A stretch of 8,517 bases of DNA from Embleya sp040605455. Lineage in GTDB: Bacteria > Actinomycetota > Actinomycetes > Streptomycetales > Streptomycetaceae. Shown in pieces: positions 1 to 5,828 of this stretch. The DNA is taken from positions 1 through 8,517 of the forward strand of contig NZ_JBEXCV010000244.1 in the NCBI RefSeq assembly GCF_040605455.1, in the 5' to 3' direction. A model generated the notes under the pieces. That model saw nothing but the letters and a program-made list of their open reading frames with translations, was not told the DNA's origin and did not search any database. The translations under genes and the position numbers were made by a program. The number at the start of each line of letters is the position of its first letter. The stretch's first letter is position 1.

Positions 1-2574
1 GCGCGGGGGGCCGCCCCGGGCGCGGCCCCCGGCGCCGCCGAGTCTGACGCCGACCCGCAACCCGGCGGTCCCGGTGAGCTGTTCGTCGGGCGCGACGATG
101 AACTCGCCGCGCTACTGGGCGCGGCCGGGCAGGTCGCCTCGGCCGGCCTGCGGGTCGCGCTGGTCACCGGCGAGGCCGGGTTGGGCAAGTCCGCGCTGCT
201 GGGCCGGCTCGGCGGCGAACTGGAGCGGGCCGGGCTGCTCGTGGCCACCGGGCGCTGTCCCGAGGTGGACGGCGCACCGCCCGCGTGGGCGTGGGTGGAG
301 GCACTGCGGGCGATCGCCGCGATCGCGCCGCCACCGCCCGAGTCGGCCGCCGCACTCGCGCCGCTGCTGGGAGACGATCCGGCCGAGGGCCCCGGGCAGG
401 ACACCGCGGCAGGCCGGTTCCGGCTGCATCGCGCGGTCTGGTCCTGGCTCGCGGCCGGCGCCCGGCATCGGCCGCTGGCCATCCTGCTGGACGACCTGCA
501 CCGCGCCGACGCGGAGACGCTGGCCCTGCTCGCAGCCGCGGCCGACGGCGACGCCGCGGGTGCGCCGCTGTTCGTGGTCGCCGCGTACCGTCCCGACGAG
601 GTGGACGGCCGGCTCACCGAGACCCTGGCCGGCCTGGCCCGCCGCTCACCGGTTCGGCTGGCGCTGCCCGGCCTGCCGGAGGCCGCCGTGGCCCGGGTCG
701 TGGACGCGGTTTCACAGACTCCCGTCGACCCCGCGACGATCACCGCGCTGGTCGAGCGCACCGGCGGCAACCCGTTCTACGTCCGGGAGAGCGCCCGCCT
801 GCTGGACAGCGAAGGAGCCCTGGTCGCGCTCTCCGACGTGCCCGAGGGGGTTCGGGACGTGCTGCGCCGCCGGCTGGCCCGGCTGCCCGAACCCGCCGTC
901 GCGGTGCTGCGGTTGGCCTCGGTCGCGGGTCGCGAGGTGGACGTGGACGTCCTGGTGGACGCGGCCGAGGTCGAAGAGGGCGGTGTGCTGGACGCGTTGG
1001 ACGCCGGCCTGATCGCCGGCCTGCTCACCGAACCGGCCCCCGGCCGAGTGCGGTTCGTGCACGCGCTGGTCCGCGACACGATGGTCGCGGACCTGAGCGG
1101 GCTGCGCCGCACTCGGATGCACACCCGCATCGCCGCCGCCCTGGAACGGCTCGGCACCGGCGACGTCTCGGCGCTGGCCTACCACTACGGCAACGCTGCC
1201 ACCGCCGGCACCGCCGTTCGGGCCGTCGAGGTGTGCGTGGCCGCAGCCGAGTTGGCCGAGCGCCGATTCGCCCACGACACGGCCGTCGACCTGCTCACCC
1301 GCGCCCTGGAATGCCTGGAGCGGATTCCCGCCGAAGCCGCCGGCGACCGGGACGGCCGACGGGCCGATCTGTTCGGCCGGCTGCTGCGCGCCCAGGTCCG
1401 CGCCGGCGACGTCGCGGCGGCCCGACAGACCCGGCAACGCGCGTTCGACGCCGCCGAGTCGGCGCACCGCGACGACCTGACGATCGCCGCGTTCACCGCG
1501 TGGACGGTGCCCACACCGTGGCAGAGCCGGCCGTACGGGAGCCTGGACCTCGGCGTGCTGGCGGCGCTGCGCCGGCTGATCGCGCGGACCGATCTCGACC
1601 CGCGGACCCGATGCAGGCTGCTGAATGGCTATGCCGGTGAGCTGATGGGAGAGGACATCGACCCGAACCCGCGGACGATGGCCGAGGAGGCCGTCGCGCT
1701 CGCGGCCGGCCTGGGTGATCCCGATCTGCGCGCACTCACCCTGACCACGCTCACCGGCACCCTGGACAGCCTGTCGGACGCGGCGGCCCGGGCCGAGGCG
1801 GCCGACGAACTGGCCCGGCTCGCGGACGCGTTCGACCTTCCGGAGTATCGCTGGTACAGCCGGTTCAACCTGGCCACCGCCGCGACCGACCGCAACGATC
1901 CGGCGGTCGTGCGCCGGTTGGTGGACGAGAGCGCGGCGATCGCCGACGCGTACCGGATGCCGGACGCGATCGGCGTCGGTGCCTGCGCGCTGGCGACCCT
2001 CGCACACATCGACGGCCGCTTCGAGGAGGCCGAGGAGCGCTACGTCCGGGCCACCGAGCCGATGATCGCGCAGGGTTCGCTGCACGCGTACGGCCTGCGC
2101 CGGCTCGCCCTCGCCACGATCCTGCTCAGCCGCGGCCGGATCGAGGAACTCGCGCCGGAGGCACCGGAGATCCTGGCCGGCTTCGGACCGTTCGTGGCCG
2201 ACCTGTGTGCCCTCGCGGTGGCCGCCGACGGCCGGATCGAGCAGGCACGAGCGATCCGGTCGGTGATCGAGCCGATCCGCCGCGACTTCTTCCACACCCC
2301 GATGTCCGTCTTCCGCGCGGCGGCGGTGGTGGCGTTGGGCGAACACGACGAGGCCTCCGCGCTCTACCCGACCCTGCTTCCGCTGCGCGAAGCCGCGCCC
2401 GCCTGTGCGGGGTTGTCCCTGGCGATCCGGCCACCGGCCCACGCCCTGGGCGAACTGGCCCGATTCCTGGGCCGAGAGGCGGAAGCGATCGAACACTTCG
2501 ACCGCGCCGCAGAGATCGCGGATACCTGGGAGGCGAAGCACTGGGCAGCGGAGGCCCGGGCGGCACGAGGGTAG
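1..2574 (+). CDS. AfsR/SARP (BTAD)-type transcriptional regulator, C-terminal part (5' truncated by window edge)
   Basis: The frame is open from base 1 to the TAG stop, so 857 residues are visible and the start lies upstream. Residues count from base 1. After an Ala/Pro/Gly-rich linker (about 1-27) comes LFVGRDDELAALL, then a Walker A P-loop GEAGLGKS (57-64) and Walker B LAILLDD (159-165), a STAND/AAA-type ATPase core. The segment RFVHALVRDTM near 352-362 is typical of regulators that have this ATPase. The rest is Ala/Leu/Arg-rich helical sequence resembling TPR repeats. The phrase GRCPEVDGAPPAWAW is typical of ATPases fused behind a SARP plus BTAD DNA-binding module. No LuxR-type HTH is present at the C-terminus, so a LAL regulator is unlikely and the DNA-binding domain should lie upstream (inference). 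Such proteins are cytoplasmic activators, often of secondary metabolism; the target is unknown. An internal TTG or ATG start is unlikely because the P-loop begins before the first internal candidate. Confidence 0.85.
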   Translation, partial: ARGAAPGAAPGAAESDADPQPGGPGELFVGRDDELAALLGAAGQVASAGLRVALVTGEAGLGKSALLGRLGGELERAGLLVATGRCPEVDGAPPAWAWVEALRAIAAIAPPPPESAAALAPLLGDDPAEGPGQDTAAGRFRLHRAVWSWLAAGARHRPLAILLDDLHRADAETLALLAAAADGDAAGAPLFVVAAYRPDEVDGRLTETLAGLARRSPVRLALPGLPEAAVARVVDAVSQTPVDPATITALVERTGGNPFYVRESARLLDSEGALVALSDVPEGVRDVLRRRLARLPEPAVAVLRLASVAGREVDVDVLVDAAEVEEGGVLDALDAGLIAGLLTEPAPGRVRFVHALVRDTMVADLSGLRRTRMHTRIAAALERLGTGDVSALAYHYGNAATAGTAVRAVEVCVAAAELAERRFAHDTAVDLLTRALECLERIPAEAAGDRDGRRADLFGRLLRAQVRAGDVAAARQTRQRAFDAAESAHRDDLTIAAFTAWTVPTPWQSRPYGSLDLGVLAALRRLIARTDLDPRTRCRLLNGYAGELMGEDIDPNPRTMAEEAVALAAGLGDPDLRALTLTTLTGTLDSLSDAAARAEAADELARLADAFDLPEYRWYSRFNLATAATDRNDPAVVRRLVDESAAIADAYRMPDAIGVGACALATLAHIDGRFEEAEERYVRATEPMIAQGSLHAYGLRRLALATILLSRGRIEELAPEAPEILAGFGPFVADLCALAVAADGRIEQARAIRSVIEPIRRDFFHTPMSVFRAAAVVALGEHDEASALYPTLLPLREAAPACAGLSLAIRPPAHALGELARFLGREAEAIEHFDRAAEIADTWEAKHWAAEARAARG

Positions 2575-2679
2575 CCGGACCGGCCGACGCCCCACCCGGC
2601 GACCCGAGTACGCGACCCACCCGCGTGCCGAGTGGCCGTCGCCGCGACATCTTTCGGCCGGGCGGGGGCGTTGATTGCC

Positions 2680-2721
2680 GGACCCGGACCCGGACCCGGA
2701 CCCGGACCCGGCCCCGGACCC
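2680..2721. repeat. Hexanucleotide tandem repeat (GGACCC)7
   Basis: Seven back-to-back 6-bp units lie here. Units 1-5 and 7 are exact GGACCC, and unit 6 is GGCCCC. The tract lies in the gap between two convergent genes, 105 bp past the regulator stop, and is not part of any supported coding region. Such a tract is prone to slippage and could vary between strains. Its CCGG-rich sequence may also form structured RNA in either direction. Confidence 0.9.
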
Positions 2722-2740
2722 GGGACTGCGTGGTGGCGGC

Positions 2741-2780
2741 GAACGCCCGTACGAAGAACGGAAATCGGGTGCGGGCGTCC
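2741..2780. terminator. Candidate bidirectional terminator between convergent genes
   Basis: This is an imperfect inverted repeat. The arms are 2741-2752 and 2769-2780, with a 16-nt loop. Ten of twelve positions pair by Watson-Crick rules, plus one G:U wobble and one A:C mismatch in the plus-strand RNA. It sits between the plus-strand regulator stop and the minus-strand oxidoreductase stop, 13 bp from the latter, where a shared terminator is expected. There is no U-tract, which is common for actinomycete terminators. The call rests on position and stem only. Confidence 0.45.
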
Positions 2781-2792
2781 TGCCGACCGCCG

Positions 2793-4538
2793 TCAATCGT
2801 CCTCCGGTCGCGGGCCCGACCGCACCTCGACGATCGGCAGCCGCAACGCCCCCGGTGCGTCCGCCGGGACCACCGGCGCCACCGGCGCGGTGCAGGCGAT
2901 CCGCCGGTAGGCCGAACCCAACTCCGGTCGAGGGTCGGCCTGTCCGCGGTTCGGCCACAGCGCGGTCGCGCGCTCCGCCTGGGCGGTGATGGTCAGGGAC
3001 GGGTTGACGCCCAGGTTCGCGCTGACCGCCGCACCGTCCAGGACGTGCAGCCCCGGATGGCCGTACACCCGCTGGTACGGGTCGATCACCCCGGTCTCGG
3101 CCGAGTCGCCGATCACGCAGCCGCCCAGGATGTGGGCGGTCATCGGCACGTTGGCCAGGTCGCCCCAGGTGCCGCCGGTCACTCCGCCGAGCCGCTGCGC
3201 GATCCGCCGGACCGCCTCGTGGCCGGCCGGGATCCAGTTCGGGTTGGGCTCGCCGTGGCCCTGCCGGGTGGTGATCCGGGTCCGTCCGAACAGGCCGCGC
3301 TTGCGGTACACGGTCAGCGAGTTGTCCCGGGACTGCATCACCAGTGCGATGATCGCCCGCTCGGACCAGTTGCGCACGTTCAGCAGCCGCAGCCTGGCCG
3401 GGTCCCGCAGCGACTGGCGCAGGAATTGGCGGACCCGGGGCCGGTCCCCGTCGGTGAGCAGGGTCTGCAACAGCCCCATCGCGTTGGAGCCCTTGCCGTA
3501 GCGGACCGGCTCGATATGGGTGTCCGCGTCCGGGTGCCACGAGGACGTGATGGCCACCCCGCGCGTCGCGTCGATCACCCCGGTGGTCGGTGCGACCGCG
3601 CCGACCAGCGCCTCGGAGTTGGTCCGGGTCAGCCGGCCGAGGGTGCCGGACAGGTGCGGCAGCGTACCCTCGGCCGCCATCCGGTGCAGCAGCCGCTGGG
3701 TGCCCAGCGTGCCGGCAGCGAACACCACCTGCTCGGCGGTCCAGGTGCGCGGCGTACGCGGCGCCGTCGGCGGCCCGCTGTGTACGGTCTCCACCGCGTA
3801 GCCGCCGGTGGACCCGTCCGCGTGCCACCCCGCGCCCAACGGCCGGACCCGGCGCACCGTACGCTCCGCGTGCACCTCGGCGCCCGCTCGTTCGGCCAGG
3901 TACAGGTAGTTCTTCAGCAGCGTGTTCTTCGCGCCGACCCGGCAACCGGTCATGCACGAGCCGCATTCGGTGCAGGTGGTCCGGCGCGGCCCGACGCCGC
4001 CGAAGAACGGGTCGGCCACCTGTTCGCCGGGCGGACGGCCGCCCTCGGGGAACAACACGCCGACCGGTGCGAGATGGAAGGTGTCGCCCACGCCCATGTC
4101 CTCGGCGACGGCCTTCATGTGCTCGTCGGCGGGCGTCATGTGCGGGTTCGTCACCACGCCCAGCATGCGCTTGGCCTGGGCGTAGAACGGTGCGAGTTCG
4201 GCGTGCCAGTCGGTGATGCGACCCCACTGCGGGTCGTCGAAGAACGGTTGCGGCGGCTCGTACAGCGTGTTCGCGTAGTTCAGCGAACCGCCCCCCACGC
4301 CCGCCCCGGCCAGCACCACCACGTCCTTGAGCACGTGGATGCGCTGGATGCCGGTCAGACCCAGGGCCGGTGCCCACAGGAAGTCGCGCAACTGCCACGA
4401 GGTCTTCGGGAAGTCGGCGTCGGCGAAGCGCCGACCGGCCTCCAGGACACCGACCCGGTAGCCCTTCTCGGTCAGCCGCAACGCCGCGACCGAACCACCG
4501 AAACCCGAACCGATGACCAGAACGTCGTAGTCGAACAC
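2793..4538 (-). CDS. choD: ChoD-like GMC-family FAD oxidoreductase (putative cholesterol/sterol oxidase)
   Basis: This 581-residue protein closely matches, from memory, M. tuberculosis ChoD (Rv3409c, 578 aa) in length and motifs. The N-terminal Rossmann motif DVLVIGSGFGGSVAALRL (5-22) with E33 binds FAD. Further matches are AGAGVGGGSLNYANTLY (77-93), HIEPVRYGKGSNAMGLLQTL (341-360) and QGHGEPNPNWIP (426-437). In the GMC C-terminal part, TAH469ILGG and N512PSLTI supply the likely catalytic His and Asn (inferred from the family). Residues 189-199 form CxxCxxCxxxC. There is no signal peptide, so it is probably cytosolic, unlike secreted Streptomyces cholesterol oxidases. The GTG start is supported by GAAGGG on the minus strand (4545-4550), 6 nt upstream, and by the N-terminus running directly into the FAD motif. 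The family reaction would be flavin-dependent alcohol oxidation, but sterol oxidase activity of this subfamily is disputed and the substrate here is unknown. Confidence 0.9.
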   Translation of the reverse strand: MFDYDVLVIGSGFGGSVAALRLTEKGYRVGVLEAGRRFADADFPKTSWQLRDFLWAPALGLTGIQRIHVLKDVVVLAGAGVGGGSLNYANTLYEPPQPFFDDPQWGRITDWHAELAPFYAQAKRMLGVVTNPHMTPADEHMKAVAEDMGVGDTFHLAPVGVLFPEGGRPPGEQVADPFFGGVGPRRTTCTECGSCMTGCRVGAKNTLLKNYLYLAERAGAEVHAERTVRRVRPLGAGWHADGSTGGYAVETVHSGPPTAPRTPRTWTAEQVVFAAGTLGTQRLLHRMAAEGTLPHLSGTLGRLTRTNSEALVGAVAPTTGVIDATRGVAITSSWHPDADTHIEPVRYGKGSNAMGLLQTLLTDGDRPRVRQFLRQSLRDPARLRLLNVRNWSERAIIALVMQSRDNSLTVYRKRGLFGRTRITTRQGHGEPNPNWIPAGHEAVRRIAQRLGGVTGGTWGDLANVPMTAHILGGCVIGDSAETGVIDPYQRVYGHPGLHVLDGAAVSANLGVNPSLTITAQAERATALWPNRGQADPRPELGSAYRRIACTAPVAPVVPADAPGALRLPIVEVRSGPRPEDD

Positions 4539-4594
4539 GGGGGACCCTTCGCCGGGCGAGCAGGAGGCATGCCACGAGATCTCGCGATCCGGCG

Positions 4595-4600
4595 ATCCTA
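4595..4600 (-). promoter_or_regulatory. Candidate -10 box (TAGGAT) for the choD-like gene
   Basis: The minus strand reads TAGGAT, a strong actinomycete -10 hexamer, 56 bp upstream of the GTG start. A clear -35 box is not visible; the best hexamer about 18 bp upstream is TGCCTT. Next to it, between the box and the gene, are a perfect 10-bp palindrome CGAGATCTCG (4575-4584) and two direct copies of GCGATCC (4584-4590 and 4592-4598, plus strand), which could be regulator contacts around the transcription start. Confidence 0.4.
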
Positions 4601-4637
4601 CTGCTCGGTAACCCGGCGAAGGCAGTCCCTCGCTGAT

Positions 4638-4661
4638 CCGATTCGGTGTAGAGGGAATCGG
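4638..4661. promoter_or_regulatory. Inverted repeat CCGATTC-N10-GAATCGG between DUF5302 and choD-like genes
   Basis: Perfect 7-bp arms (4638-4644 and 4655-4661) surround a 10-bp centre. It lies 18 bp downstream of the DUF5302 stop and about 40 bp upstream of the candidate choD -10 box. It could be a weak terminator for the DUF5302 gene or an operator for a dimeric regulator upstream of the oxidoreductase promoter. The sequence alone does not decide between these. Confidence 0.4.
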
Positions 4662-4679
4662 TGCGCGGGGCGGTTCGAT

Positions 4680-4910
4680 TCAGCCGCTCTTGCGGCGGAA
4701 CGAGCGTTGTTGCGCGGCGGGCCCGTGCGCACCGTGGATCTTCGACCCGTCGCCGCCGGGACCGTCGCCGGTACCGTCGGTCTTGGTGCCGCGCTTGCGG
4801 GCGAGCGCCTCGCGGAACTTGCGCTTGGTCTCGTCCTCGGGCGTCTCGGGCTCGGTGGCCTCGACGACCGTCTCCTCGGGTGTCTCGTTCGCGGGTGTCT
4901 CGTCAGCCAT
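4680..4910 (-). CDS. DUF5302 family small protein
   Basis: This 76-residue protein matches the actinobacterial DUF5302 family as recalled: an acidic, Thr/Pro/Glu-rich N-terminus (about 3-26), a conserved charged helix ETKRKFREALARKR (27-40), a Gly-rich linker, and the conserved tail KIHGAHGP (57-64) ending in FRRKSG (71-76). The family has no known function. No membrane segment or signal is present, and the protein looks largely disordered with an acidic head and basic tail. The ATG start has AGGAA (minus strand, 4917-4921) 6 nt upstream. The same frame stays open far upstream through the TetR gene, but that extension has no family similarity and is a high-GC artefact. The gene lies 146 bp after the TetR stop and 141 bp before the choD-like start, so it is probably transcribed on its own. 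Confidence 0.85.
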   Translation of the reverse strand: MADETPANETPEETVVEATEPETPEDETKRKFREALARKRGTKTDGTGDGPGGDGSKIHGAHGPAAQQRSFRRKSG

Positions 4911-5015
4911 GGTGCGTTCCTGCTCTCGAACTGGATTCGATCCGTGGGGACACCCTTCCATGCCGGAGCCCGGGATGGCACGCCCGGATCGGGTGACGCC
5001 CACAAGAGCGGACAT

Positions 5016-5036
5016 ACCGGCCGCCGGCGGACCGGT
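5016..5036 (-). terminator. Candidate terminator after the TetR gene
   Basis: A very GC-rich self-complementary stretch (ACCGG and CCGCC pairing with GGCGG and CCGGT, with one bulged A) begins 20 bp past the TetR stop. There is almost no loop in the fully paired form, so a shorter stem with a 4-nt loop is more realistic. No U-tract follows. The evidence is the position and stem only. Confidence 0.35.
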
Positions 5037-5056
5037 GGGGTCCGAAAATCGGCGTT

Positions 5057-5734
5057 CTATGTCAGCCGGGCGGTGCGGATGACCAGCGTGTCGATGAAGT
5101 CGGTCAGCGGCGGCCAGCCGAAGCCGGGCGCGGTCATCCGCAGCAGGATCGCGCCGTGCATCGCGGCCCACACGGCCAACGCGTCCTCGAAGGGATCGGT
5201 GCCGGCCGAGTGGCCGGCCGCCGCCGCGGCGGCGATCGCGTCGATCAGGGTCTGGAAGACGTCCATGCGACTGGGCAGCGCGGTCGGCGGCGCGGCCGGC
5301 TCGATCGGATCGCCGGCCGGCGGGCGCATCCGGTGGAACAGCGCGCGGTAGCGGCCGGGGCGCTCCATCGCGAACCGGGCGTACGCGCGACAACCCGCGA
5401 GCAGCGAACGATCCGCCTCGTTCTCCTCGGCGGCGGCGGCCACGATGGCGGCCTGCAAGTCGTCGAAATAGCCGTTGAGTACGGTGTCGAGGATGTCGTC
5501 GAGATCGTTGAAGTGCGCGTAGATCGAAGGCGCGGTGATCGCGGCCTCGCGGGCGATCCGGCGCAGCGTCACGTCGCCGGAGTGTCCGTCGCGTTCGATG
5601 AGTGCGGTTGCCGCGGCGAGAATGTCGTCGCGCAGAAGCGCACCCTGGCCGCGGCGATTGCGTCGGCGGTTCGGCCCCTGATCGTCGTCCATGGCGGCCA
5701 GCGTACGAGGCGTGGAAGCGGCGCTTGCGGGCAT
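5057..5734 (-). CDS. TetR/AcrR-family transcriptional regulator
   Basis: This 225-residue protein has a short Arg-rich N-terminal tail (23-28) and a TetR-type helix-turn-helix at about 36-82. The pattern IAREAAITAPSIYAHFNDLDDILDTVL (60-86) includes the signature recognition helix and the Tyr-x-His-Phe turn. The C-terminal half is Ala-rich helical sequence and contains WAAMHG (189-194), which resembles the WHG-type TetR C-terminal ligand domain. The protein should bind DNA as a dimer and release it when a small molecule binds. The ATG start is fixed by a strong GAGGAGG (minus strand, 5739-5745) 4 nt upstream. A second ATG at Met15 has only a weak site. The gene follows an MFS exporter on the same strand, so the exporter gene is the likely target (inference). 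The ligand is unknown. TetR family membership is near certain; the target is not. Confidence 0.93.
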   Translation of the reverse strand: MPASAASTPRTLAAMDDDQGPNRRRNRRGQGALLRDDILAAATALIERDGHSGDVTLRRIAREAAITAPSIYAHFNDLDDILDTVLNGYFDDLQAAIVAAAAEENEADRSLLAGCRAYARFAMERPGRYRALFHRMRPPAGDPIEPAAPPTALPSRMDVFQTLIDAIAAAAAAGHSAGTDPFEDALAVWAAMHGAILLRMTAPGFGWPPLTDFIDTLVIRTARLT

Positions 5735-5738
5735 GGTG

Positions 5739-5745
5739 CCTCCTC
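5739..5745 (-). promoter_or_regulatory. Strong ribosome binding site of the TetR gene (GAGGAGG)
   Basis: The minus strand reads GAGGAGG ending 4 nt before the ATG at 5732-5734. It decides the start over the in-frame ATG 14 codons further in, which has no comparable site. It also shows that TetR translation can start independently of the exporter gene. Confidence 0.8.
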
Positions 5746-5779
5746 GGGTGTGTCGACGGTGGGTCGCCGAACGACGGGT

Positions 5780-5811
5780 GCACGGCGACCGGATCGGCCC
5801 GGTCGCCGTGC
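5780..5811 (-). terminator. Perfect 13-bp-stem hairpin between MFS exporter and TetR gene
   Basis: Arms 5780-5792 (GCACGGCGACCGG) and 5799-5811 are exact reverse complements with a 6-nt loop. The hairpin begins 17 bp past the exporter stop. In the RNA it would be a very stable stem-loop, as expected of an actinomycete intrinsic terminator, although no U-tract follows. TetR lies downstream on the same strand, so it may terminate or attenuate readthrough from the exporter into the regulator. Because it is symmetric, an operator role cannot be excluded. Confidence 0.7.
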
Positions 5812-5828
5812 GTTTGGGTGACGCTTCG

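Noticed and set aside
712..4575. 1287-codon open frame on the minus strand across the regulator and choD-like gene
   Set aside because: It overlaps two strongly supported genes in the wrong frame, has Arg/Pro/Gly-rich low-complexity sequence and includes translated hexamer repeats. It is the usual stop-free frame of high-GC DNA.
2205..5351. 1048-codon open frame on the plus strand opposite choD, DUF5302 and TetR
   Set aside because: It is antisense to three recognised genes, its composition is unlike a real protein, and it has no domain.
4569..5351. Plus-strand ATG at 4569 with AGGAGG just upstream
   Set aside because: Only one base separates AGGAGG from the ATG, too short for a working site, and the frame is antisense to the DUF5302 and TetR genes.
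4680..5783. Longer N-terminal form of the DUF5302 gene (up to 367 aa)
   Set aside because: The extension overlaps the TetR gene on the same strand in another frame, is Arg-rich and lacks family similarity. The ATG at 4910 has a good ribosome binding site and matches family length.
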